From contig OZ026560.1 of assembly GCA_964020155.1 (NCBI GenBank), positions 2,755,259 through 2,819,258 on the forward strand: DNA of 64,000 nucleotides, read 5' to 3'. Position 1 is the first letter of the stretch. The number at the start of each line of letters is the position of its first letter. A program made the translations under genes and the position numbers. Source of the DNA: Chondrilla cf. caribensis (lineage: Eukaryota; Porifera; Demospongiae; Chondrillida; Chondrillidae). The notes beneath the pieces are model-generated. The model had not been told where the DNA came from. It saw nothing but the letters and a program-made list of their open reading frames with translations, and did no database searches. This document shows, piece after piece, positions 15,199 to 27,272 of this stretch.

Positions 15199-15208
15199 CT
15201 GAGTTTAG

Positions 15209-16262
15209 TGTGGACTATGACGAGTGTCAAGTACTTGTCACAGACAAAAAATTCAAGGAGAAGCGTATTGCAATTTTTTCCATGAAGATCACAGCAGAAG
15301 TAGAGGCTCCTGAAGATTATCCTGAGTTGAAGGGATACATTATCGAAGTGTCACAGAAGACTGGTACAGAGATAATAAATGGGTGAGTTAGAGCAGACTT
15401 CAGAGTGGAATTGAGTGCTATCAAAAATGAACTGTACACAATACAGACTACAACAAGACCTCAGACAAATTAATGCATGTACAGTTACTGTAGCCACACT
15501 TACGTATGTGTAGTTCTGTAATGGGTACTTTACTCATGAAAGATATTATACTTAAACACACTTTGATCTAAACCTTACACATCAGATTCAGTAGTGCTGT
15601 CTATGTCTATATACTTCATGCACAACATGCTTCTTTTCAAACAATGTTATGATCAGTGGAAACATGGACAACATGAATAAAGCACTGATATCTGCCCTGC
15701 CCAAAGGTCACTTGTTGATGACGCTACAGAGCAAACAGATGGTGGAGCTGTTAATGAAACTCATGGATGAGTATGTCAATGACCAAGATTGAGTTTATAT
15801 GTACAGCTGTAACAGTTATATAATATAAGGTTAGGGATATAGGGTTATATATACAAATGTATACAATGTACATAGATACATACATTGTATTCCAGATTGT
15901 CATGCTAATGAAGAGCACAAGGTCAAAATATATATGTAGCAATGCAATGATCAAAACTGATAATGCTATGATATGTAATAATCGCAGATCACAGGTTCAT
16001 AAGAAGTCAGCTGTTTGCCTCGGATGCCAGCCAGGGACAGAAACCTTTATCTTCACTCAAAAGAGTCAATTCACATCAAGTGGTGAAGAAATACCTCACG
16101 ACAGGCAGGTGTATCTGCTGCATGATACTGTGTTTGGAACACTTGGTCTCCCATCACCCCCTGTGAAGGAAATACCACCAGGCATAGAGCCACTCAAGAC
16201 AACAGTGTGCCTTCTCAAAACATGCCTGCAGGAAAACTTCATCAGTGGTCTGGCATTACTGG
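15209..16262 (+). CDS. Plus-strand gene fragment of unknown family (three exons)
   Basis: Three exons splice in phase: 15209-15382 (VDYDECQVLVTDKKFKEKRI..YPELKGYIIEVSQKTGTEIIN), 15652-15769 (NMDNMNKALISALPKGHLLM..VELLMKLMDE) and 15989-16262 (VHKKSAVCLGCQPGTETFIF..VCLLKTCLQENFISGLALL). Acceptors end in AG; donors are GTGAGT, GTATGT and GTATGC. The third donor is in phase with a retrotransposon-derived open frame that starts behind CTGCAG at 16499, so a chimeric transcript is possible. I do not recognise the domains; the second exon weakly recalls the KGDLLLQ..VIELVTKL stretch of a myosin-I tail. The first acceptor lies 10 bp from an antisense EF-hand exon. The 5' end is not identified. Confidence 0.45.
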
Positions 16263-16367
16263 GTATGCAATCAAACACATTTCCATTTGATATACCTTTA
16301 CATACGTAGATAAAGGAGATACATAGGTGTCACTCTAGGTATCACTACGTAGGTGTACATTTTTTAC

Positions 16368-16489
16368 AATTGTCAAGTTACATACATACGTATGTAACTT
16401 GACAATTATATGATATCATATAATTCAATCATTCATCATATAATTGTCAAGTTACATACATATGTATGTAACTTGACAATTATATGATG
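16368..16489. repeat. Cluster of three palindromes
   Basis: 16368-16407 is an 18-bp arm, ATAC loop, 18-bp arm hairpin (AATTGTCAAGTTACATAC arms). 16404-16425 is a 22-bp perfect palindrome. 16434-16489 is a 56-bp perfect palindrome with the same ATAATTGTCAAGTTACATAC arm. The arm occurs four times in alternating orientation, as in a short inverted-repeat element. The cluster directly abuts the retrotransposon coding sequence. Confidence 0.9.
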
Positions 16490-16490
16490 C

Positions 16491-18189
16491 TGCTGCAGGA
16501 GGAAGTATCCAGAAGCTCCGTGAGTGGTGGGACAAGACCACAGCCATAGGACCAAACTATGGATATTTTGTAAACCCCAGCAAAACATGGCTTTTGGTCA
16601 AGGAAGACTATCTTGCAGAAGCTAAATCTGTCTTTAGAGACACAGACATTCAGATCACTTCCACTGGACAGAAGTACCTAGGATCATGTGTTGGTAGCAA
16701 TTCTTTCAAAGAGACCTTTGTGAAGAAGAAGGTGGAGCAATGGAAGAACCAAATCGAGAAACTTGCCCAAATAGCATCCAGTCAGCCCCATGTGGCATAC
16801 TGTGCCTTTAAACACGGCCTGAGAAACAAGTGGACATACCTGATTAGAACTACATCGAACATCGGAAGCTTGCTCCAACCCATAGAAGACACAGTTAGGA
16901 ATCTTTTTATCCCCGCACTGACAGGCCGACAAGCCATCAGTGATGAAGAGAGGAGACTCTTCTCACTCCCTACCAGTTTAGGTGGACTCGACATTAACAT
17001 AGTCACAGATGATTCAGAGCTAGAATTTGAGAATTCAAGAGCCATCACCAAACCACTCTCGAAGCTCATCACTGAACAATCAGGTCAATACTCTGACGAG
17101 ACTAGAGAGAAGCAAGAGCAACTGACACAAAAAGCAAGAAGGAATCGCCGCATTAGAAAGGCCAAGGAAGCAGAAGACCTTTTCAGTTTAGTCTCAGATG
17201 TCACAAGAAGAGCTATGGAGCATGCCAAGGAGAAAGGGGCATCGTCCTGGCTGAACACTTTGCCAATTATGGAACACGGTTTCGTTCTCCATAAGGGAGC
17301 TTTTCGAGATGCTCTGGCCCTAAGATATGGTTGGAAGCCTAAAAATATGCCGAAGCAGTGTATATGTGGAAGAGACAACAATGTAGACCATGCCTTAAGT
17401 TGCAGTAGTGGGGGTTTTCTGTCACTTAGGCATAATGAAATCCGTGACATGACTGCTGAAATAATGTCGACAGTTACATCATGCGTTGGTGTGGAGCCAG
17501 AGCTACAACCCTTATCGGGAGAAGTCCTCACTCAAAAGACAGCCAACAGACAAGATGGAGCTCGCCTGGATGTAAGATCCATGGGATTTTGGGAACGATC
17601 GCAAGTAGCATTTTTTGATGTAAGGGTATTTAATCCACTGGCTGCTACAAATCGCAACCACTCCCTGGAATCCTTGTACAAGAAAAACGAAAAGGAAAAA
17701 AGGAACGCCTATGAACAGAGAGTCAGAGAAATTGAGCATGGTTCTTTCACCCCCTTGGTCTTCTCCGCCACTGGAGGTATGGGACCCGCTGCCAAGACCA
17801 TTTACAGCAGATTGGCAGCCCTTATAGCCGACAAGAACGAGCAACCTTACTCCAAAACAATCAACCTGATTAGATGCAAGATAAATTTCAGTCTTTTACG
17901 ATCTGCAATCAGATGCATTCGTGGATCACGATCATCAAGAGGCCGACCTTCATTTGCTGTCTCTCCCCTCAACTTGATTTCTGCAGAGGGGAACATCCCT
18001 CAATTTTAATTCCTAGTGTGTCAATTTATTTCTTCCTCTGCTTTCTATGTAGTTATGATGGCCTTACATCACACACGTATTGATTTTACATGCAAATATG
18101 TTTCATACAGATTTTAATTTTAATTCAACTTTAATTTTATTTTTATTATCTGTTGATTCTCATAATAATATAAAAAAATTAAAAAAAAA
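16491..18189 (+). mobile_element. 5'-truncated non-LTR retrotransposon: RT tail, zinc motif, endonuclease
   Basis: An open frame of about 506 codons runs from the palindrome edge to TAA at 18009, followed by about 180 bp of AT-rich 3' UTR and an A-rich tail. It starts with the segment just after a reverse-transcriptase active site (LREWWDK..GPNYGYFVNPSKTWLLVKED) and continues with the thumb (YLGSCVGSNSFKETFVKKKVE). Next comes a C-x-C..H-x4-C zinc motif (CICG..DHALSC, from 17359) and RHNEIRD. A restriction-like endonuclease type region follows (ARLDVRS..AFFDVRVFNPLA, about 17560-17640). The catalytic YADD and all upstream parts are missing, so the copy cannot move by itself. No internal stop is present, which suggests a fairly young insertion or retained coding use. 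Confidence 0.75.
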
Positions 18190-18207
18190 GTTACATACAT
18201 ACGTACA

Positions 18208-18237
<30 letters not shown>
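18190..18237. repeat. (CATA)n/(TACA)n microsatellite
   Basis: It starts GTTACATACATACGTACATA directly after the A-rich tail of the retrotransposon. The first 17 bases (with the preceding A) match AGTTACATACATACGTA at 16376-16392, a possible target-site duplication, although the low complexity weakens that reading. Confidence 0.7.
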
Positions 18238-18238
<1 letters not shown>

Positions 18239-18672
18239 TGACGCTGTGTTGTAGTTGTAGCCTGTCTAGGTGCTACAATAGTGATAAGGTTAAATACCTC
18301 GATAAATTATTAAGAAGTTAAATTGCTATTGCACACCTAGACATTAAAGGCCATATGAAACCACTGTTGAAGCCTATAGATATGTTGGATTGTGTTAGCA
18401 AGAAATACTTATTGCAGTAGAAGATCTAAGCAAGGGAATATCGCGATATTTAGTTAAATCGAGATATTGATGGGGACTAGTTAGCTAAATAACCTTCAAG
18501 AGGATATCCACCAGCACTATATACTATATTTCAACAATTTCCGTGATCTAGAGTAAGAATAGATGCATGACTGAGTATACCTATTAACATCTTCTTTAAA
18601 GCAAGAACTAAATTCCCCCAAAATGAAGTAATATAGCCTTCGCAAATGATAGAACAGAATAGAAGAATAGAT
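18238..18672. other. AT-rich spacer without visible genes
   Basis: No coding exon, RNA gene or tandem repeat could be supported here. The duplicated MYDGF/ankyrin module begins at about 18673, where similarity to the first module's MYDGF exon 2 starts. Confidence 0.5.
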
Positions 18673-18935
18673 AGGTCAACGTGCATACAGTACCGTCATC
18701 CTACACTTGACAAAGAAAAGAAGGAAACGGATGAACTACTTGGTACACGTGTGGAGGAATCGAAGAGCCTTCCCAGGTTAAAGCTACAATACGTTACAAA
18801 ACTAACCAGTTTGAAATCCGTAAAATGTTTTTGATTATCTGGTATTATGCTCAAATTATCCATAGCACCACTAGCCGAGTAGGCAGCAGAAAAGCACAGA
18901 ACGAACAACAATCCAATAAAGAAATCCTGCGCCAT
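18673..18935 (-). pseudogene. Truncated MYDGF copy (exon 1 and part of exon 2)
   Basis: Exon 1 (18935-18807, 129 nt) is intact and reads MAQDFFIGLLFVLCFSAAYS..DFKL with its GTTAGT donor. Exon 2 starts at 18700 (DDGTVCTLTY), but similarity to 6917-6970 stops at about 18673, inside the exon, and the donor is gone. The break marks the left edge of the duplicated module. The exon may persist because it lies in the shared promoter of the neighbouring ankyrin gene. Confidence 0.8.
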
Positions 18936-18990
18936 CTTGAATAGCAGTTGTTAGCAGCTATGAATCTAGTTACGTACCTGGTCATGCACG
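18936..18990. promoter_or_regulatory. Duplicated bidirectional leader of ankyrin gene 2
   Basis: The spacer is again 55 bp between opposed start codons (18935 minus, 18991 plus) and nearly identical to 7205-7259. An upstream ATG at 18960 opens a 12-codon frame that ends at 18998 and overlaps the main start. Confidence 0.5.
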
Positions 18991-21900
18991 ATGGATGATT
19001 TCTTTGATGCTTGTGAAAGAGGGAACTTGAACAAAGTCAAGAAGTTTATCAAGGAAGGATACGATGTGAACATGAAAAGATCCTTTCCACCGAAAACACC
19101 GCTAATATGTGCAGCTGGTGAGGGAAGATTTGATGTTGTAAAATACTTAATCGATCATGGTGCTGACGTCAGCAAGAAAGCTTGGCATGAGCGAACAGCA
19201 CTTCACTATGCTAGTGAGAGGGGTAACTTGAAAGTAGTTGAGGCATTACTTAGTAAGGGTGCAGAAATTGATGTAGAGGATGAGGATCGTTGCACTCCTC
19301 TAACGTTGGCAGCTGGAAGGGGACACATTGATATTTTATTGTATTTGATTGATCATGGTGCCGATGTCGATAAGAAAGATGGTGGTAAGCAAACAGCACT
19401 TCACTATGCTAGTGAGAGGGGTGACTTGAAAGTAGTCAAGGCATTACTTAGTAAGGGTGCAGAAATTGATGTAGAGGATGGGGATCATTGTACTCCTCTA
19501 TTGTTGGCAGCTGGAAGGGGACACATTGATATTTTATTGTATTTGATTGATCATGGTGCCGATGTCGATAAGAAAGATGGTGGTAAGCAAACAGCACTTC
19601 ACTATGCTAGTGAGAGTGGTGACTTGAAAGTAGTCGAGGTATTACTTAGTAAGGGTGCAGAAATTGATGTAGAGGGTAAGGATCATTGTACTCCTCTAAT
19701 GTTGGCAGCTGGAAAGGGTAACAGTGATATTTCATTGTATTTAATCGATCGTGGTGCTGATGTCAATAAGAAAGATGGTTGCAATCGAACAGCACTCCAC
19801 TATGCTAGTGAGAGTGGTCACTTGAAATTAGTCGAGGTATTACTTAGTAAGGGTGCAGAAATTGATGTAGAGGATGAGGATCGTTGTACTCCTCTAATGT
19901 TGGCAGCTGGAAGGGGATACAATGATATTTTATTGTATTTAATCAATCATGGTGCTGATGTCAATAAGAAAGCTTGGTATGAGCGAACAGCACTTCACTA
20001 TGCTAGTGAGAGGGGTGACTTGAAAGTAGTTGAGACATTACTTAGTAAGGGTGCAGAAATTGATGTAGAGGATAAGGATTGTTGTACTCCTCTATTGTTG
20101 GCAGCTGGAAGGGGACACAATGATATTTCATTGTATTTAATCAATCATGGTGCTGTTGTTGATAAGACAGATGGTCACAATCGAACAGCACTCCACTATG
20201 CTAGTGAAAGTGGTCACTTGAAATTAGTCGAGGTATTACTTAGTAAGGGTGCAGAAATTGATGTAGAGGATGGGTATCATTGTACTCCTCTAATGTTGGC
20301 AGCTGAAAGAGGATACATTGATATTTTTTGGTATCTAATCGGTCATGGTGCTGATGTTGATGTTTATAAGACAGATGGTCGTAAGCAAACAGCACTTCAT
20401 TATGCTAGTGAGAGGGGAGACTTGAAAGCAGTCGAGGCATTACTTAGTAAGGGTGCAGAAATTGATGTAGAGGATGAGGATCGTTGTACTCCTCTAATGT
20501 TGGCAGCTGGAAGGGGACACAATGATATTTCATTGTATTTAATCAATCATGGTGCTGTTGTTGATAAGAAAGATGGTCGCAATCGAACAGCACTCCACTA
20601 TGCTAGTGAGAGTGGTCACTTGAAATTAGTCGAGGCATTACTTAGTAAGGGTGCAGAAATTGATGTAGAGGATGAGGATCGTTGTACTCCTCTAATGTTG
20701 GCAGCTGGAAGGGGATACATTGATATTTTATTGTATCTAATCGATCATGGTGCTGATGTTAATAAGAAAGATGGTCATGAGCGAACGGCACTTCACTATG
20801 TTAGTAAGAGGGGTGACTTGAAAGTAGTCGAGGCATTACTTAGTAAGGGTGCACAAATTGATGTAGAGGATGCATATAGGGGTCGTTGTACTCCTCTAAT
20901 ATTAGCTGTGAAGAATCAAAAGTTTACCATCATGTGTCACCTCATCAAAGCAGGTGCCAATGTAAAGCAATTAGTAGATTATTTCTCTGGTAGTGGGAAG
21001 GGTAGTTATCTTGGAAGGGGCCATCTCTTACGCGCTCTCTCTCATGCTGTCAACAATAAACACATAGCAGAAGCAGGTGTGCTCATTACCAATGGTGTTG
21101 GTATTGAAGGAGAACTGGATATCAATCCACCCAGGACTGCTCTAACATGGTCTGCTGAGAATGGCCATGATTCATTAGTTAGGGACCTCATTCTTCAAGG
21201 AGTTAATGTCAACTACCAGGATGCCAATGGTCGTAGTGCTCTTCATTTTGCTGCTTCTTCTAATCACATCCAGTGTGGTATCCTGCTAGTCGAAGCAGGA
21301 GCTGGTTTGAGACTTATGGATAGAGATTCCCATACACCCCTCTATTTGGCTTCCAAAGAGCTCAAAGATGCCATGATCCAGACACTGTCATTCAATACGA
21401 AGAAGACCGTCTGTGTTATTGGTAATGCATGCAGTGGTAAGAGCACACTTATTGCATCACTGCAGAATGAAAATGCTAAATTTTCAAAGAAACTCCGTCA
21501 TCGTCTGTTTGGAGTGAAGAACATTAGTGAACGTACCGCTGGTATCGAACCAGTATCTCTCAGCAGTAAACGATACGGAGACACGTTGTTTCTTGACTTT
21601 GCAGGTCAGCACGAATACCACGGTCCTCACGAAATGTTCCTGGAGTCTATTTTCAGCAAAAGTAGGTGCACTGTGACCATCATCATGGTTGTGAAAGCCA
21701 CAGCCGAAGAACCTGCTATTTCTCAACAACTCGATCGATGGCTTCATCCTGTGTCTAAAATGGCTACAACCACGAATCCGATTCGAGTGATTGTCATCGG
21801 AAGCCACATGGATATGGTGAAATCCAAAGTGGAAGCCAAGAGCAAGTTGGAGCGCTGCTATCAAAGAGTTCAACAAAGCCTTTGTGATGCCCCTTTAAAG

Positions 21901-24308
21901 TTTCACGATGCGTGCTACCTGGATTGCCGTCAACCTTACTCGAGTGATATCAAAAAGTTGTGTGCATATCTGAATGAGGTCCCAATACCTCAATACAAAG
22001 CAGCTGAAATGCCCTACAGTATCTGTTGGGTCATCTCTCGTATGAAGACCTCACTGGAAAGTGAAGCCATTCGAGTATCAGATTTCACAGAGTGGATTGA
22101 GGAGAACAAGGCCAATCTCCCCACCAACCTCCCACCGTCAGAAGAAGTCTGCAAGGATCTCTCATCCACAGGTCACTTCATGTACCTCCCCAACACGGAA
22201 GACCCATCCAATGGCTGGCTTGTACTGGACCTTCCATTCATACTCCATAAGGTATATGGGACTCTATTCTCCCCTTCAAAGAAGGTTGTCGACAAATTCG
22301 GTCTTCTCAATTGTCAAAAGCTGTCAGTCCTTTTCCCCTCACTGGATCAAGAAATGGTTCGCGATGTCTTAACCAGTTTGGAGTTCTGTATCGATGTGGA
22401 TCTGTCAATACTTGCAGAAGAAGTCACCCAGCTGACTGAGAGCACAGATAAGGATCGCGACCATCTGTTCTTCCCAGCACTGGTATCATCCCAGCCTCCT
22501 AAGGTCTTCCCGCACTCTCAACAAGGCTGTCATGTGTTATCATGGCAGTTGGTAGTGGTCAGAAGGCCTTTCATATCTCCTCGTCTCCTTCAAACCATCA
22601 TCCTTCGATTGGCAGCTCATCGTATTTTCCAATGCAAGCAAGATTCCAACACCAGGGAGCATTACTGTAGTGTGTGGTGGAACGGAATCTTCTGGCGGTC
22701 GACTGAAGATGTCGATGTAGCAGTTCAAATCAGTGACAGCACCGTAGTTGAGTTGATCGGAAGAAGTGAGGTCGGTCCAGAAGTTCTCTGTTCGTATGTT
22801 TCAACCATCACTGGAGACATCTCTGCCACAATACGTGAACTGTCCCCAACTCTATCAGCTACTGCATACATCATCCACCCAGCCGACCCTCAAGTGCTGC
22901 TGGAGAATCCCAGATCCTCCTCTCCTCATGAGAAATTTGAGGTGGACTTTATACTGGAGAGTATAAGAAATGGCAGAAGTACTTGTGTGTCTTGCCAAAT
23001 AGAGGCTCCAAGAAAGCCCATTTCTGATTTGTTTTGTGGTTTTGTCCCAAAAGAAGACGTTATTCGACATTTGTCTTTTGTTGCTGGTGAGTTTGTGTGT
23101 TTATGTGTATGTATACATGTGAACTGTGAGGTGTGCTATTTTATAGTACTGTGGTATTGTGTGTTGTGTGCTATTTGAACATACAACTATATACTTTATT
23201 CTACACTGCACTATTTGTTCAGTATTGTCCTCTATCTGTTTGTGCATGTACTGTACGTATGTACATGTGTACCACTGTATAGTACTATTACATTGTAGTT
23301 CTGTCTGTAATTCTTGTACATCCATTGTTCATTGCGAGTGTGTGTTGTTGTACTGTAGCAAGTACTGTACTTCATATTCCATACTTCCAGATACAACAGC
23401 ACCTCGTCTTCGTCAAGTCTTTGACTGTGAAGCATTCATGGACAAGTTCAAGGAAAGATTCCTCCAATCTGTAGACTCACATGCCATTGTGTTGAGACTG
23501 AAGATAGAGAAGGTGATCTCTGAAGATCTTGCTTTCACCATTGAGCGTCATTGTAGTAGAGGTACTGGAAACGAGAAATTATTTCTACATCTTGGAAGAA
23601 ATGCTGATCCAGGAAGTATCCGTAAACTGTGTGATGTGATGATGAGAGAAGAAGGCTATGCTATGATGAACGAACTGGGGAGAGACATCAGAAGAGAATT
23701 GGATCTACTCACAGGTATGCATGTACATGTTGTCATGTAGCTCAATATGTGTATACCATTTTATTGCAAGTTACATGCATTGTGTGCACATGTACGTATG
23801 TACTTTGTGTGCTGTGTCTGATATTTAATGTATAAGCACAACAAACGTGGTAGTGTGTGTTTGTGTTTAATGCATGTATTTTATATTAATCCTTCATTTT
23901 TCACCAGATTCCAAGCTCACCACACCAGCTGATCCCCACCAGACTACACCCACGAAGCCACTCAAGACCACACCCACCGAGCCACTCAAGACCACACCCA
24001 CTGATCCCCTCCTGACCACACCCACATTAAGTGGGTTGAATCGTCAAGTGATCCCCCATGTTCGTCTTGATTGGCAATCTGTCGGTCATCACTTGGAAGT
24101 AGATCCCTCCGTGATGAAGGTCATAGATGATGACTATCACGATGATGTGGAGAAGTGTTGTCATACCATGTTCACCAGATGGTTGTCTCATGATGAAGGT
24201 ACAGGAGGAGCCCCAAGACTCTGGAGAACAGTTCTCAAAGCTCTCAAGAATGTCGGGTACACCAGTGTTGTTGGAGATGTGGAGAGAACACTGTTTGAGC
24301 ATCAATAA
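18991..24308 (+). CDS. Ankyrin-ROC-COR-Death domain protein, paralogue 2
   Basis: Exons 18991-23086, 23391-23714 and 23908-24308 join in phase 1 to give about 1606 residues, starting MDDFFDACERGNLNKVKKF. Nine copies of the 66-residue ankyrin pair are present, against four in paralogue 1; five extra pairs account for almost the whole length difference. The P-loop GNACSGKS is at residue 811, DFAGQHEY at 869 and SHMDM takes the G4 position. The COR-like region and exon-2 helical domain follow. The exon-3 linker reads TTPADPHQTTPTKPLK then TTPTEPLK and TTPTDPLL (about five units). The Death domain (about 1518-1606) is nearly identical to that of paralogue 1. No frameshift or stop interrupts the frame. 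The head-to-head MYDGF exon 1 is retained upstream. Confidence 0.93.
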
Positions 24309-24334
24309 CTGTACCAATTTTCTGTTTTATCAAT

Positions 24335-26720
24335 GATCACCTCTACTACACACCCATTGACTCCCTCACAGACCACATCTGCAGCTTCCCACTGGACAGC
24401 ACCCACTAATCTCCACACCATAATAGGACTACACCCACTGATCTCAATTCACACTTAGTTATTCCCACTGGACCGCACCCACTGTTCCCTTCAAGGACAC
24501 ACACCTGTGACTGATCTCCTGTCAACCACAGCTTCAACTTCTCAATGGACTGCACCCAATGATCCCCTCCAGACCACACCCACTGTTCCCTCCCACTACA
24601 CCTAGTGATTCCCGCTGTACTGCACCCAATGGTTGTTTCTAGAACACAGTGTCACACTGTTTTCCTCCAGACCACACCCACTAATCCCCCACAAGACCAC
24701 ACCCACTGTTCCCTTCCAGACCACACCTCTGACTTCCCTTGTGTTCTACACTCTCATCTTGAGAGACACCTACTGGACTACACCCACTGGACCATGCCCA
24801 CTGGACCACACCCACTGATTCCCTCTAGAACTCACCCAGTGGACAGCAAGGACTGATCCCCTCCAGACCACACCTGGTGATTTGCAATGGTCCATGCCCA
24901 CTGGACCACACCCACTGATTCCCTCCAGAACTCACCCAGTGGACAGCAAGGACTGATCCCCTCCAGACCACACCTAGTGATTTGCAATGGTCCTTGCCCA
25001 CTGGACCACACCCACTGATTGCTTCAAGATCTGTGGCTTTCCACTAAACTGCACTCAATGATCCCTCAAGACCACACCCACTGTTCTCTTCCAGACATAT
25101 CTCACCTAGTGAGTTCCACTGGACTACAATCAATGATCATCTCTAGAATACACCCACTGAACCACATCCACTGTTCCCTCCAGAACACACCCACTGAACC
25201 ACATCCACTGATAGCCTCCAGACTATGTGTAGTAATTCCCACTGGACCACACCTACTGATTCCCTCCAAACACACTGATCCTCTATCCATATCTGAGGAT
25301 TCCAATTGAACCAATCCCACCGATCACTTCAACACCCTATTTCCATTCAGATGACATTAGTGGCTCTCACCTGATGATACCCACTGATCCCCTTCAGACC
25401 ACACCTAGTGATCCTGTCAAGACCACACCCAATCATCACCTCCGACTGATCCACTTGGGTCACATCTGTTGATACCTACTGATCAGCACTCTATTATCTC
25501 CTTCAGACCACACCCACTGCTCCACTCCAGATCACACCTGTGGCTTCTACTGGATCACACCCATTGATCCCTCCAGACCACACCCAGGACCTCACCCAAT
25601 GATGCCCTCAAAACCTCATCCAATGATGCCATCAAGACCACAGCAGATACCTGCTCAAGACCTCACCCAATGATGCTGTCAAGACCACACCCAATGATGT
25701 CCTCAGTCCTACACCCATTAATGCCTTATGACCACACCCAAGTATACTCTCAAGATCTTAATCACTGATCCCCTCAAGCTGCAACCACTGATCCCTTCCA
25801 GACTACACTCAATGATGCCATCATGCACACAGCACCTATCTACTCAAGACCACACCCAATGATCCCCTCAAGACCTCGTCCAATGATCCCCTCTCGATTA
25901 CACACACAGCTCCTACCAGCTCAATACTTCACCCAGTGATGCTCTCAAAACCTCATCCACTGATGCCCTCAAGACTGCACCCAATGAAGCTGCCATGACC
26001 ACGTCCAATGGTAACCTTAAAACTGCACCCAATGATTCCCTCAAGACTACACCCAATAATGCCTTCAAGACCTCACCCAAAGATACCCTCAAGACCACAC
26101 CAATGATTCCCTCAAAATCTCAGCCAATGATGTCATCAAGACCACACCCACTGTTCCCCTCCAGAACACACCCACTGGACCACATCCACTGTTCCCCTCC
26201 AGAACACACCCACTGGACCACACCCACTGTTCCCCTCCAGAACACACCCACTGGACCACACTCACTGTTTCCCTCCAGACCACACCCAAGACCTCACCTA
26301 ATGATGCCATCAAGACCACACCCAAAGATACCATCAAGACCACACCCAATGATCCCCTCAAGACCTCGTCCAATGATCCCCTCAAGACCACACTCAATGA
26401 TCCCCTCACGATTACACACCCAGCACCTACCTGCTCAATACCTCACCCAGTGATGCTCTCAAAACCTCGTCCACTGATGCCCTCAAGACCGCACCCAGTG
26501 ATGCCCTCAAGACTACACCGATGATCCCCTCAAGACCACACCCAATGGTAACCTTAAAACTGCACCCAATGATCCCCTCAAGACCACACCCTTGCAATGA
26601 TGTCTTCAAGATCACAGCCATTGATCCCTTCCAGACTGCATGCACCCAATGATGCTTTTAACAGCACACCCAATGGTGACATCAAGACCTCACCCAACGA
26701 TGCCCTCGAGACCACACTCA
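24335..26720. repeat. Minisatellite array downstream of ankyrin gene 2
   Basis: About 2.4 kb of 22-24 bp units (ACCACACCCACTG and ACCACACCCAATGAT types), organised like the array after gene 1: the CACTG type first, the CAATGATG type later. Blocks such as TCCAGAACACACCCACTGGA repeat regularly around 26150-26270. Confidence 0.9.
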
Positions 26721-26799
26721 GAATGTGTATACATGCATATGTATAGGAGTATTGTTATGTATTTACATTGTGTTTATCTATTATTTTGTTTATTGAGTC

Positions 26800-26805
26800 A
26801 TTAAA
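26800..26805 (+). terminator. Possible polyadenylation signal after the array
   Basis: ATTAAA in the conserved context GAGTCATTAAATGAATTATC, just beyond the minisatellite of ankyrin gene 2. The context recurs after the arrays of genes 3 (41125) and 4 (59247). If used, the minisatellite would lie in the 3' UTR. Weak evidence. Confidence 0.3.
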
Positions 26806-27032
26806 TGAATTATCAATTGAAGTAATTGAATTTATCATGAAGTGGGTATATTTACTGTACATTTTCTTAACTACGGACTATATCTAAATACAACAAGTCT
26901 TACATCACATTGAACTAAATACACTAACCTACATATCAGCAAAATGGAATACACATGCACACACACACATTTCACAACAGAAAATACTAAAACGAAGCAC
27001 AGCTGTTTGTGGATTCCTGTTCTTGTAGCAGT

Positions 27033-27225
27033 CTACTTTGACTTTAGGTTCAGTTTAGATAGTCCACCTCTGAACTGTCCCATGATGCATCGAACTACAG
27101 CAGACAAGGGAGTCACAGAACCAGGGCTGTCACAGTGAGATCCTACCACAAGAATTTAGATTGATTCCTCCCAACAGAATTATGGAAACACCAACACATA
27201 CACCACACACTCATACATGCATGTA

Positions 27226-27272
<47 letters not shown>

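Noticed and set aside
16594..16602. ATG at 16594 as the true start of the retrotransposon protein
   Set aside because: The frame is open upstream to 16491 and carries reverse-transcriptase motifs there, so this ATG is internal.
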